A DNA stretch of 32,105 nucleotides from DAOMOD01 sp964526035 (GCA_964526035.1 CAZGKE010000023.1:1-32105); one strand, 5' to 3'; shown: positions 23,942 through 31,998, counted from the first letter of the stretch. Notes: a model not told the origin generated them from the letters alone. A program made the numbers and translations.

Positions 23942-25171
23942 TTGAACGGTGTCGAAGTCAGAATTCTGGTGCAGGGTCTGCGCAAGGGGATGTACGTCTC
24001 CAGGCTCGACCGTCCGTGGATCGAGACGCCGTTTCCACTCGAGGGCATCGCCATCCGCAGTCAGGGCGACATTGATCGCCTGACGCGCTTCTGTACCCAC
24101 GTGTTTGTCGACACCCAGCGCGGCGCGCGACCGGAGGCGCGCTATGTGGATCCGCTGCGTGCCGACGATCCCGCCCAGGCGCCGCCTTGGCTGGCCGAGC
24201 TGCGGACCACTTTCTACGACGACAGCGTCAGCCTCGACGTGGAGATACCGCAGGCGCGCGAAGTCTACGAGGAGTTCGCCAAGTCCCTGCAGGATCTCTA
24301 CGGCGAACTGCAGCAGGGCGGCAACCTCGACCTCAAGGTGGTGCAAAGCGGCATGCGCTCGATGATCGACAGCGTGCTGCGCAACCCCAATGCCTGCGGC
24401 TGGCTGACCCGATTCAAGGACAGCGACGATACGCTCTATCGCCACGCGCTCGGCAGCGCCGTGTGGTCGGCGGCGCTCGGCAGGCACCTCGGCCTTGGGC
24501 GTCGGGAACTCGACGACCTGGTGTTGGGCTGCATCCTCATGGATGCCGGCAAGTCACGACTTCCGAACGAGCTCCTGGACAAACCCGGACGCTTCGACGA
24601 AGTCGAGTTCCAGCAGGCGCAGACGCACGTGGCGCTCGGGCTCGAACTGATCGAGTCCAGCGCCCTGCCCGAACGGGTCGTGGAGATCGTGCGCTGCCAT
24701 CATGAGCGGCACGACGGCAAGGGCTATCCGCGCAGTCTTGCCGGCAATGCGATTCCACTTTTCGCCCGCATTGCCGCGCTGGTCGACTGCTACGACGCTC
24801 TCATCAACGTGCGCCCGCATCGGCCGGCGCACGCGCCGCATGAGGCCATCTCGCTGCTCTATCGCAGCCGCGGACACCGCTATCAGTCGGAGCTGGTCGA
24901 GCAGTTCATCCAGGCCATCGGCATCTATCCGAGCGGCACCCTCGTGGAGCTCAACTCCGGGGAAGTTGCGGTGGTGGTGTCATTGAACGGCGCGCGCAGG
25001 CTGAAGCCGAAGATCATGCTGCTGCTCGATCCGGACAAGCAGCCCTACGCGGACTTCGCCACCCTGGATCTGCTGGACGATCCGCTGACCGAGGATGGCC
25101 GCATCGTCGGCATTCGCCGCGGCTTGCCGCCGGGTGCCTTCGGTATTCGTGCCGAGGAACTCTATCTTTGA
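23942..25171 (+). CDS. HD-GYP (DUF3391-type) protein with HD motif changed to MD
   Basis: A 409-residue cytoplasmic protein of the HD-GYP class, which hydrolyses cyclic di-GMP when active. The N-terminal ~100 residues (VRILVQGLRKGMYVSRLDRPWIETPF) match the DUF3391 domain often fused to HD-GYP. The HD-GYP core has H168 (YRHAL), a motif reading M200-D201-AGK204 where the family has HD-xGK, H229 (QTHVALG), the intact H253-H254-E255-x-x-D258-G-x-G-Y-P263, and D282 (VDCYDAL). The His of the HD pair is a metal ligand, so loss of a metal or of activity is expected, though the GYP and other ligands remain. It starts at TTG 23942 with GAGGAG. The stop overlaps the EAL gene start by 4 bases. It could act as a c-di-GMP binder or an altered-metal enzyme. 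Confidence 0.9.
   Translation: MNGVEVRILVQGLRKGMYVSRLDRPWIETPFPLEGIAIRSQGDIDRLTRFCTHVFVDTQRGARPEARYVDPLRADDPAQAPPWLAELRTTFYDDSVSLDVEIPQAREVYEEFAKSLQDLYGELQQGGNLDLKVVQSGMRSMIDSVLRNPNACGWLTRFKDSDDTLYRHALGSAVWSAALGRHLGLGRRELDDLVLGCILMDAGKSRLPNELLDKPGRFDEVEFQQAQTHVALGLELIESSALPERVVEIVRCHHERHDGKGYPRSLAGNAIPLFARIAALVDCYDALINVRPHRPAHAPHEAISLLYRSRGHRYQSELVEQFIQAIGIYPSGTLVELNSGEVAVVVSLNGARRLKPKIMLLLDPDKQPYADFATLDLLDDPLTEDGRIVGIRRGLPPGAFGIRAEELYL
25154..25159 (+). promoter_or_regulatory. Ribosome binding site of the EAL gene
   Basis: GAGGAA inside the last codons of the HD-GYP gene, 8 bases before TTG 25168. It supports a coupled TTG start overlapping the HD-GYP stop (TTGA). Confidence 0.65.
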
Positions 25172-26475
25172 GCGAGGACAGCGCCCGCCAGCGCGTGTCG
25201 GGCCTTCCTGCGCTCGACACATTGCTGCGCGCTGCCGTCGAGCACAGTCAACGTACCGACTCGCGGCTGGCGCTGGTTCTGATCAGCCTGCGCGATACCC
25301 GACGACTGCTGGGGACCCTCGGTGCGGGCGCCGTCGAGCGACTGATGGAGCGCGTGCAGCTCGCCGTCGGCGCCATGCTGCGTCCCGGCGATCGCCTGCT
25401 GCGCTGCGCCGAACATGACCTCGCCCTCCTGCTGCCGTCGCTGCTGAACGCCGGCCACGCGGTGCTGGCCGCGCGCAAGGTGCTCAGCCTGAGCCAGGCA
25501 CCGGTCGACATCGGTGACCTCGCGGTTCGCCCGCAGATGGCGATCGGCATTGCGCTGTGTCCGGAACACGCGCTGGATGCCGCAACCCTGCTGCGCCAGG
25601 CCCAGCTGGCCTTGAACGCCAGCGAGATCGGTGGCGCACCGTGGTCGGTCTGCGATTCTCCGGAGGCCGAGGCGCTGTCAAGCGCATGGCAGATCGAGAC
25701 CGAGCTCGACGAGGCCATGGAAGTCGGCGACCTGCGGCTGTACTACCAGCCGCAGATCGATCTGATCAGCAAGCAGCCATGCGCTGCCGAAGCGCTGGCG
25801 CGCTGGCACCATCCGCGGCGCGGCGTGCTTCCGCCGAGCAGCTTCATCCCGGTGGCCGAGCGCAGTCGTCGCATGGGTGCGCTGACACAATGGGCGGTGA
25901 ACACCGCACTTCGCCAGTCGGCGCAATGGCCGCTCTTCGAGCAGCCGCTCTCGGTTTCTGTCAACGTGCCACCGGGTGTTGCCGAGAGCGCGGAGCTGCC
26001 GGAGCTGGTGGCCACGGCGCGGGGTCTGTGGGCCGAACACGACCAACAGCTGGTGATCGAGATCACCGAGACCTCGCTGCTGCGCACGCCGGAAGCGGCC
26101 AGGCGCATGCTGAGCAGCCTGCGCGAGGCTGGCGTGCGCGTCTCCATTGATGACTTCGGCACCGGACACTCCTCACTGGGCCAGTTCCGCGACCTGCCGG
26201 TGGACGAGCTCAAGATCGACATGAGCTTCGTGCAGGCGATGGTGCACTCAGAGACCGACCGACGCATCGTCGAACTGATCATCGATCTTGCCAGGGCCTT
26301 CGGTCTTGCGGTGGTGGCTGAGGGCGTGGAGACCGTGGAATCCCTTCAGCTTCTGCATCGCATGGGGTGCACACGGGTGCAGGGCTACCTGCTGGCGCGG
26401 CCGATGGACGAGGAGACGTTCCTGGCCTGGCTGCAAAACTACCAGCCGATTCCCGAGGTTGCCGCGCTGTCATAG
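25168..26475 (+). CDS. Degenerate-GGDEF / EAL cyclic-di-GMP phosphodiesterase
   Basis: A 435-residue cytoplasmic protein with no membrane segment. The N-terminal part (about 12-160) is a GGDEF fold whose signature reads CAEHD (80-84), so it cannot make c-di-GMP; such domains often bind GTP or serve for regulation. The C-terminal EAL domain (about 175-430) is intact. It has YYQPQIDL, E208-A-L210, N266 (VSVNVPP), E298 and E301 (IEITET), D328-D329 (SIDDFGTG), K349 and D351 (LKIDMSF), E385 and E388 (VAEGVET), and QGYLLARPM. It should cleave c-di-GMP to pGpG. Starts at TTG 25168 overlapping the HD-GYP stop, so the two are co-translated. ntrX follows after 133 bases. Confidence 0.92.
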   Translation: MSEDSARQRVSGLPALDTLLRAAVEHSQRTDSRLALVLISLRDTRRLLGTLGAGAVERLMERVQLAVGAMLRPGDRLLRCAEHDLALLLPSLLNAGHAVLAARKVLSLSQAPVDIGDLAVRPQMAIGIALCPEHALDAATLLRQAQLALNASEIGGAPWSVCDSPEAEALSSAWQIETELDEAMEVGDLRLYYQPQIDLISKQPCAAEALARWHHPRRGVLPPSSFIPVAERSRRMGALTQWAVNTALRQSAQWPLFEQPLSVSVNVPPGVAESAELPELVATARGLWAEHDQQLVIEITETSLLRTPEAARRMLSSLREAGVRVSIDDFGTGHSSLGQFRDLPVDELKIDMSFVQAMVHSETDRRIVELIIDLARAFGLAVVAEGVETVESLQLLHRMGCTRVQGYLLARPMDEETFLAWLQNYQPIPEVAALS

Positions 26476-26486
26476 TCGGCCATGTC

Positions 26487-26505
26487 GGGCGCGACGACAG
26501 CGCCC
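26487..26505 (+). other. Hairpin between the EAL gene and ntrX
   Basis: GGGCGC (26487-26492) pairs with GCGCCC (26500-26505) around a 7-base loop, 11 bases after the EAL stop. There is no T tract, so it is not a clear terminator; it might slow read-through into ntrX or stabilise the upstream message. The rest of the gap has a weak TATGCT (26567-26572) as possible -10 for ntrX. Confidence 0.3.
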
Positions 26506-26608
26506 TGTGCCGTCGCCACCCGGACTCCGCGAATCCCGGTGGTGCGCCACTGAATGGGAGTAGCGTTATGCTTGTGCGCCCCGCCATGCGGCATCACGCC
26601 CTTTCCGA

Positions 26609-27967
26609 ATGACATCCGCCCATATCCTGGTGGTCGACGACGAGCCGGACATTCGCGAGCTGGTGCGCGAAATCCTGGTCGATGAAGGCTATGCGGTGGA
26701 GACCGCGGAAAGCGCCGAGGCGGCACGCATGTCGCGGCGCAGACGGCGCCCCGATCTGGTCCTGCTCGACATCTGGATGCCCGACACCGACGGCGTCAGC
26801 CTTTTGCGCGAGTGGAGCGAACAGGGCGGTCTGCCGTGTCCGGTGATCATGATGAGCGGTCACGGCACCATCGAGACCGCGGTGGAGGCCACCAGGCTCG
26901 GCGCCTGGGATTTCGTCGAGAAGCCGATCGCGCTGGCCAAGCTGCTGCTGACCATCGAGCGCGCGCTCGAGGCCAACCGGCTGCGCCTCGAGAACGAGGG
27001 CCTGAAACGCCAGCTGCCGCCGGTCGAACCGGTCGGCGTCGGCCGCGCACTGCAGTCGCTGCGCGCCCAAATCGAAAAGGTGGCCGCGCACGACACTCCG
27101 GTGCTGCTGCGCGGCGAAGCGGGTGCCGGCAAGGAAACGCTGGCGCGCTGGCTGCACACCCGCAGTCCGCGACGCAACGGTCCATTCATCGTGCTGGCCC
27201 CGGGTTCGGTGGGACGGGATGCCGCAGCGGCGTTGCTCGGCACCGAGGATGCCGGCCAGGTTCACTACGGACTGCTGGAACAAGCCAACGGCGGCACGCT
27301 GTTCCTCGACGAGATCGCCGACCTTGACAGCGACCTGCAGCACCGACTGGCCAGCGCGCTGGAGCGGCGCAGTCTGCTGCGCGTCAACGGTGCCGCGCCG
27401 GTGGCGCTGGATGCTCGGGTGGTGGCGGCGACAAGCCGCGATCTGGAAGCATGGGTGCGCGAGGGTCGATTTCGCGAAGAGCTCTACTACCAGCTGAACG
27501 TCGTTCCGGTCACCGTTCCGTCGCTGCGCGAGCGCGCCGATGATGTCCCGGAACTGCTGCGCCATTTCGCGACCTTCTTCGCCGATCGCGACGGCCTTCC
27601 CTACCGGAGCTTCACCGTCGCCGCGCAGAATCGGCTGAGCCAGTACCGCTGGCCTGGCAACCTGCGCGAGCTGCGCAATCTGGTGCAGCGGCTGCTGGTA
27701 ATGGGGCAGGGCGAGATCGCTGTCGAGGAGGTCGATCAGGCGCTCGGACAGGTCCCTTCACAGCTTGCCGGCAAGGCAGAGGTCGCCGTCGACGTGCCGC
27801 TGCGCGAGGCGCGCGAACAGTTCGAACGCGACTATTTGTCGCGCCAGCTCGCCGCTGCAGGAGGCAGCGTCGGCAAACTGGCTAAAATGGCCGGCATGGA
27901 GCGCACCCACCTCTATCGCAAGCTCCGCGATCTCGGCATCGACCTGAAGTCGGCCAAGGACGACTGA
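26609..27967 (+). CDS. ntrX: NtrX-type response regulator lacking the GAFTGA loop
   Basis: A 452-residue regulator. The receiver domain has D10-D11, phosphoacceptor D54 (LLDIWMPDTDG), S83 and K105 (VEKPI). The AAA+ domain of the sigma-54 activator class has Walker A GEAGAGKE (169-176), Walker B LFLDE (231-235), and later LNVVPVTVPSLRERADDVPEL and YRWPGNLRELRNLVQ. The C-terminal Fis-like helix-turn-helix is at about 410-450 (GGSVGKLAKMAGMERTHLYRKLRDLGI). Between LLG (209-211) and YGLLEQANGGT the GAFTGA loop needed to touch sigma-54 is missing (GTEDAGQVHYGLLEQ). It probably acts with another sigma factor or as a repressor. The presumed kinase is NtrY, two genes upstream. No Shine-Dalgarno is visible at ATG 26609. 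Confidence 0.92.
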   Translation: MTSAHILVVDDEPDIRELVREILVDEGYAVETAESAEAARMSRRRRRPDLVLLDIWMPDTDGVSLLREWSEQGGLPCPVIMMSGHGTIETAVEATRLGAWDFVEKPIALAKLLLTIERALEANRLRLENEGLKRQLPPVEPVGVGRALQSLRAQIEKVAAHDTPVLLRGEAGAGKETLARWLHTRSPRRNGPFIVLAPGSVGRDAAAALLGTEDAGQVHYGLLEQANGGTLFLDEIADLDSDLQHRLASALERRSLLRVNGAAPVALDARVVAATSRDLEAWVREGRFREELYYQLNVVPVTVPSLRERADDVPELLRHFATFFADRDGLPYRSFTVAAQNRLSQYRWPGNLRELRNLVQRLLVMGQGEIAVEEVDQALGQVPSQLAGKAEVAVDVPLREAREQFERDYLSRQLAAAGGSVGKLAKMAGMERTHLYRKLRDLGIDLKSAKDD

Positions 27968-27991
27968 GCCGAGACTGCCGGCCGTCGAACC

Positions 27992-29368
27992 ATGAAAATC
28001 CTCATTCTAGGCGCAGGCCAGGTCGGCACTTCGGTGGCTGGCGCGCTGGCCAAGGAAAACAACGACATCACCGTCGTCGATACCGACGCTGCGCGGCTGG
28101 CCGAGCTGCGCGAGCGCTTCGACCTGCGCACCGTGCTCGGTCACGCGTCGCTGCCCAGCGTGCTGTCGCACGCCGGCGCAGAGGACTGCGACATGGTGAT
28201 CGCGGTGACCAGTCAGGACGAGGTCAACATGGTTGCCTGCCAGGTGGCAGACACGCTCTATCGAACGCCGACCCGGATCGCGCGCATCCGCCAGGTGGAG
28301 TACATCTCCCATCCGGAGCTGATGCACAAGGGACGCTCCTCGATCGATGTGGCGATCAGTCCCGAGCAGCTGGTCTGTGCCCATGTGCAGCGTCTCATCG
28401 AATACCCCGGCGCGCTGCAGGTGCTGGATTTTGCCGGCGGTCGCGCGCAGCTGGTGGCGGTTCGCGCTTACCCCGACGGGGCCCTGGTCGGGCACGAGCT
28501 GAAGGATCTGCGTCAGCACATGCCGCCGGATGTCGACGCCCGGGTGGCGGCGATCTTTCGCAAGGACCGCGCCATCATTCCCGAAGGCAGCACCGTCATC
28601 GAGGTCGACGACGAGGTGTTCTTCCTTGCCGCGCGGCGCGATATCCGCACCGTGATGGCCGAGCTGCGCCGCGTCGACAAGCCGGCGCGGCGCGTCTTCC
28701 TGGCCGGCGGCGGCAATATCGGCCGCGCGCTGGCCAAGGCACTCGAGTCCAAGTACAGCGTGAAGATACTGGAGCGTTCGCGTGCACGTGCGCGGGTGCT
28801 GGCCGAGGACCTGGTGAACTCCATCGTGCTTGTCGGCGACTGTGCCGACGAGGATCTGCTGCGCGAGGAAAACATCGACCAGACCGATGTCTACTGCGCG
28901 CTCACCAACGACGACGAGGCCAACATCCTTTCCGCCATGCTTGCCAAGCGCATGGGCTGCCAGCGGGTCATTTCCCTGATCAACCGTCCGGCCTACGCCG
29001 AGCTTGTCGAGGGTGGGCCGATCGATATCGCGGTGAGTCCGCAGATCGTCACCCTGTCGTCGCTGCTCGGGCATATCCGTCAGGGTGCCGTGGTGCGCGT
29101 CCACTCGCTGCGCCGCGGCGCAGCTGAAGCCATCGAGGCGCGCGTGCTCGGCGATCGCCGCACCAGCAAGGTGGTCGGTCGTGCCCTGGAGGAAATCGAA
29201 CTGCCCTCGGGCGCCACCATCGGCGGCATCATCCGCGGCGAGCAGCTGCTGATCGCCCACCACGACGTGATCATCGAGCCCGACGACCACGTCATCCTGT
29301 TCCTGGCCGACAAGCGCCAGCTGCCCAAGGTCGAGGCGCTGTTCAGCGCCGCGGCGACGTATCTTTGA
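27992..29368 (+). CDS. trkA: Trk potassium transport NAD-binding subunit
   Basis: A 458-residue peripheral membrane protein that binds NAD(H)/ATP and gates the TrkH potassium channel. It has two repeats, each an RCK-N Rossmann fold plus RCK-C domain. The first begins MKILILGAGQVGTSVA, the second near residue 235 (RVFLAGGGNIGRALAKAL). The length equals E. coli TrkA. It starts 24 bases after ntrX and ends 16 bases before trkH, so it may be part of the same transcript. rsmB-trkA adjacency is common in gammaproteobacteria; here the signalling genes lie between them. Confidence 0.97.
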   Translation: MKILILGAGQVGTSVAGALAKENNDITVVDTDAARLAELRERFDLRTVLGHASLPSVLSHAGAEDCDMVIAVTSQDEVNMVACQVADTLYRTPTRIARIRQVEYISHPELMHKGRSSIDVAISPEQLVCAHVQRLIEYPGALQVLDFAGGRAQLVAVRAYPDGALVGHELKDLRQHMPPDVDARVAAIFRKDRAIIPEGSTVIEVDDEVFFLAARRDIRTVMAELRRVDKPARRVFLAGGGNIGRALAKALESKYSVKILERSRARARVLAEDLVNSIVLVGDCADEDLLREENIDQTDVYCALTNDDEANILSAMLAKRMGCQRVISLINRPAYAELVEGGPIDIAVSPQIVTLSSLLGHIRQGAVVRVHSLRRGAAEAIEARVLGDRRTSKVVGRALEEIELPSGATIGGIIRGEQLLIAHHDVIIEPDDHVILFLADKRQLPKVEALFSAAATYL

Positions 29369-29384
29369 TTCAAGGGCCGTCGGC

Positions 29385-30833
29385 ATGCGCGCGTTAGCCA
29401 TTCAGCGCATTCTCGGCGCACTGCTCGGAATGGCATCGCTGATCATGCTGCCGCCGCTGGCGTTCGCCTGGTTCAACAGCGATGGTGCCGAACGGGCGTT
29501 TCTTTCGAGCTTCGTGGTGATGGCGGCCGGGGGCCTGCTGATGTGGTTTCCGGCGCGACGCGCTCGCTACGAGCTGCGCATCCGCGACGGATTCCTGGTT
29601 ACCGCACTGTCCTGGCTGATGATCAGCTTCGTTGCTGCGCTGCCGTTCTGGTTGGGGCCACCGCATCTCGATCTGCCGCGCGCAGTATTCGAATCGGTCT
29701 CGGGCATCACCACGACCGGGGCCACGGTGATGACCGCCATCGATTCGCTTCCGATCAGCGTCAAGTTCTACCGGCAAATGCTCAACTTCGTCGGTGGCAT
29801 GGGCATCATCGTGCTGGCGGTGGCCATCCTGCCGATGCTGAAGATCGGCGGCATGCAGCTGATGGGTGCGGAAAAGGCGGGGGTATCCAAGGACACCAAG
29901 CTGACGCCGCGCATTGCCGAGACGGCCAAGACCCTGTGGGTGATCTACATCGCGCTCACCGCCTCCTGTGCGCTGGCCTACTGGCTGGCCGGGATGGATC
30001 TGTTCAATGCAGTCGGTCACAGCTTTTCCACCGTGGCCACGGCGGGATTTTCCACCCACGACGCCAGCATCGGCTACTACGACAGCCCGCTGATCGAGGC
30101 CATCGCGGTGACCTTCATGTTGGTGGGTGCGGTGAACTTCGCCATGCACTTCTACGCCTGGCGGCACGCTACCAGTGCCCACTACTACCGCGACACCGAG
30201 CTCAAGGTCATGCTGGGTGTCGCGCTGGTTGTGTCGTTGATCACCGGCGCAGGATTATGGCTGGCGGGGACCTATGCCGACACCGTCACCGGATTTCGGC
30301 ATGCAGTCTTCCATACCGTCTCGCATCTGACCTCGACCGGGTTCGGTACGACGGGCTTCTTCGACTGGCCGGCCCACCTGGCGCTGATGATGATCCTGGT
30401 CGCCTTCGTGGGCGGCTGTGCGGGTTCCACTGCCGGTGGCCTCAAGGTGATCCGCATCATCGTGCTGGTCAAGCAGGGCATGCTGGAAATGGTGCGGCTG
30501 ATCCATCCCAAGGCCCAGCTTTCGCTCAAGGTCGGGCGAGCCACGGTGCCGATTCTGGTGTCCAGCGCGGTGCTCGCCTACTTCACGCTGTTCATCGTCT
30601 GCCTTGCCCTGTTCACGGCGGTCATCGCCGCCTTCGGCCACGATCTGGTTACCGCCGCGTCGGCGGCAGCTTCGTGTCTGCTCAATCTCGGGCCGGCCCT
30701 CGCGATTGCCGGTCCGCACTACAACGACATGGCCGACGGCGCACTGTGGGTGCTCGGCTTTGCGATGTTGCTCGGGCGCCTCGAGCTGTTCACCCTGCTG
30801 GTGTTGCTGACGCCGGCGTTCTGGCGTAGCTAG
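29385..30833 (+). CDS. trkH: Trk potassium uptake channel protein TrkH
   Basis: A 482-residue inner-membrane K+ transporter of the TrkH/KtrB superfamily with four pseudo-repeated pore segments. The selectivity-filter regions are visible: SGITTTGATV (about 106-115), FSTVATAGFST (about 213-223), SHLTSTGFGTTGF (about 310-325) and a degenerate fourth one, ASCLLNLGPAL. The gene completes the Trk system with trkA, 16 bases upstream. The family length (~483) is kept and no motif is missing. ATG 29385 has only a weak GGG upstream. Confidence 0.97.
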   Translation: MRALAIQRILGALLGMASLIMLPPLAFAWFNSDGAERAFLSSFVVMAAGGLLMWFPARRARYELRIRDGFLVTALSWLMISFVAALPFWLGPPHLDLPRAVFESVSGITTTGATVMTAIDSLPISVKFYRQMLNFVGGMGIIVLAVAILPMLKIGGMQLMGAEKAGVSKDTKLTPRIAETAKTLWVIYIALTASCALAYWLAGMDLFNAVGHSFSTVATAGFSTHDASIGYYDSPLIEAIAVTFMLVGAVNFAMHFYAWRHATSAHYYRDTELKVMLGVALVVSLITGAGLWLAGTYADTVTGFRHAVFHTVSHLTSTGFGTTGFFDWPAHLALMMILVAFVGGCAGSTAGGLKVIRIIVLVKQGMLEMVRLIHPKAQLSLKVGRATVPILVSSAVLAYFTLFIVCLALFTAVIAAFGHDLVTAASAAASCLLNLGPALAIAGPHYNDMADGALWVLGFAMLLGRLELFTLLVLLTPAFWRS

Positions 30834-30849
30834 CCGCGCACAATGGCCC

Positions 30850-30872
30850 CTTCTACTACTCCTTCGTAGAAG
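30850..30872 (+). terminator. Possible terminator hairpin after trkH
   Basis: CTTCTAC (30850-30856) pairs with GTAGAAG (30866-30872) around a 9-base loop, 16 bases after the trkH stop. The following CTCTGTTCCGTTTCTACC is pyrimidine-rich but has no continuous T run, so termination is uncertain. Confidence 0.4.
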
Positions 30873-30942
30873 CTCTGTTCCGTTTCTACCCTCCGTTTCG
30901 ATCCCCCACGAATGTTCGGGGCTGAGGCCTCTCCTGCCTGCA

Positions 30943-31036
30943 CGTTCGGGCGAAGCCCGACGCAGCTGCGCAGCAGCCGAACGGCGAAAGCCGCGATCAG
31001 CGCTTCGCATGCAACGTTTGATCGCGGCTTTCGCCG
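30943..31036. repeat. REP-like inverted doublet between trkH and hemF
   Basis: A perfect 18-bp inverted repeat, CGGCGAAAGCCGCGATCA (30982-30999) and TGATCGCGGCTTTCGCCG (31019-31036), surrounds a 19-base spacer. Each arm also forms its own small hairpin (CGGC-GAAA-GCCG). To its left CGTTCGG (30943-30949) pairs with CCGAACG (30977-30983), enclosing GGGC-GAA-GCCC and GCTGC-GCA-GCAGC. Two oppositely oriented copies of one REP-type unit between convergent genes resemble a BIME. It may act as a bidirectional transcription stop. The minus-strand reading GGAGCGGCGAAAGCCGCGATCA resembles the repeat before topA. Confidence 0.65.
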
Positions 31037-31074
31037 CTCCAAGATGATTCACGCCTGGTCGGCGTGTTGCGACG

Positions 31075-31998
31075 TCAAGACGGGATCGTTTCCGCCAGCC
31101 AGTCGCGCGGCTTCAGGTACGCATCCAGGCGTGCCTCGGCGCTGCCGGGCTCCGGCTGGTAGCCGTACTGCCAGCGCACCAGCGGCGGCAGGCTCATCAG
31201 GATCGACTCGGTACGTCCGCCCGACTGCAGTCCGAACAGGGTGCCGCGGTCGTAGACCAGATTGAATTCGACGTAGCGTCCGCGCCGGTAGAGCTGAAAC
31301 TGCCGCTCACGCTCGCCGTATGGCGAATCGCGACGGCGCTCGACGATCGGCAGGTAGGCTTCGAGGTAGGCATCCCCCACCGCACGAAGGAACTCGAAGC
31401 AGCGTTCGAAGCCCCACGCATTGAGGTCGTCGAAGAACAGCCCGCCGACGCCGCGAGTCTCGCCACGATGCTTGAGGTGGAAGTACTCGTCGCACCAGCG
31501 CTTGTAGCGTTCATACACATCGCCGCCGAATGGCGAACAGGCGTCGCGCGCGACCCGATGCCAGTGCAGCACATCTTCGTCGACGGGGTAAAACGGCGTC
31601 AGGTCGAAGCCGCCGCCGAACCACCACACCGGCTCCCGGCCCGATGCAGTGGCGCAGAAAAGGCGCACGTTGGCATGACTGGTCGGAACGTGGGGATTCT
31701 GCGGATGGATCACCAGCGACACGCCCATCGCCTCGAAGCCGCGCCCGGCCAGTTCCGGGCGCGATGCGCTGGCCGACGGCGGCAGGTGGGCACCGCTCAC
31801 GTGGGAAAACCCGACCCCGGCCTGCTCGAACACGGCACCATCGCGCAGCACCCGAGAGCGGCCGCCCCCGCCCTCCTCACGACGCCAAGAGTCCTCTCCA
31901 AACCGCGCCGCACCGTCGGCTTGCGCCACTGCGGCGCAGATGCGCTCCTGCAGTGACAGCAGGTAATCGCGAACGTCGGACAGGGGCAGATCGCTCAT
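31075..31998 (-). CDS. hemF: Oxygen-dependent coproporphyrinogen III oxidase
   Basis: A 307-residue cytoplasmic enzyme that oxidatively decarboxylates coproporphyrinogen III to protoporphyrinogen IX in heme synthesis. The family signatures are intact: FEQAGVGFSHVSG (57-69), RGFEAMGVSLVIHPQNPHVPTSH in two adjoining parts with H98, H103 and H108, WWFGGGFDLTPFYP (125-138), and the C-terminal FNLVYDRGTLFGLQSGGR and MSLPPLVRWQYGY. The length matches E. coli HemF (299). It is alone on the minus strand, facing trkH across the REP-like region. ATG 31998 fits the family start. Confidence 0.97.
   Translation of the reverse strand: MSDLPLSDVRDYLLSLQERICAAVAQADGAARFGEDSWRREEGGGGRSRVLRDGAVFEQAGVGFSHVSGAHLPPSASASRPELAGRGFEAMGVSLVIHPQNPHVPTSHANVRLFCATASGREPVWWFGGGFDLTPFYPVDEDVLHWHRVARDACSPFGGDVYERYKRWCDEYFHLKHRGETRGVGGLFFDDLNAWGFERCFEFLRAVGDAYLEAYLPIVERRRDSPYGERERQFQLYRRGRYVEFNLVYDRGTLFGLQSGGRTESILMSLPPLVRWQYGYQPEPGSAEARLDAYLKPRDWLAETIPS

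Noticed and set aside
22352..24487. 711-codon minus-strand frame across ntrY and HD-GYP
   Set aside because: It spans two well-supported plus-strand genes and their gap; no motifs.
28007..29401. 464-codon minus-strand frame across trkA
   Set aside because: trkA is full length with both nucleotide-binding folds; the antisense frame is His/Asp/Gln rich filler.
30834..31074. tRNA or small RNA gene in the trkH-hemF gap
   Set aside because: The folding is explained by inverted repeats; no cloverleaf with anticodon and T-loop features is visible.
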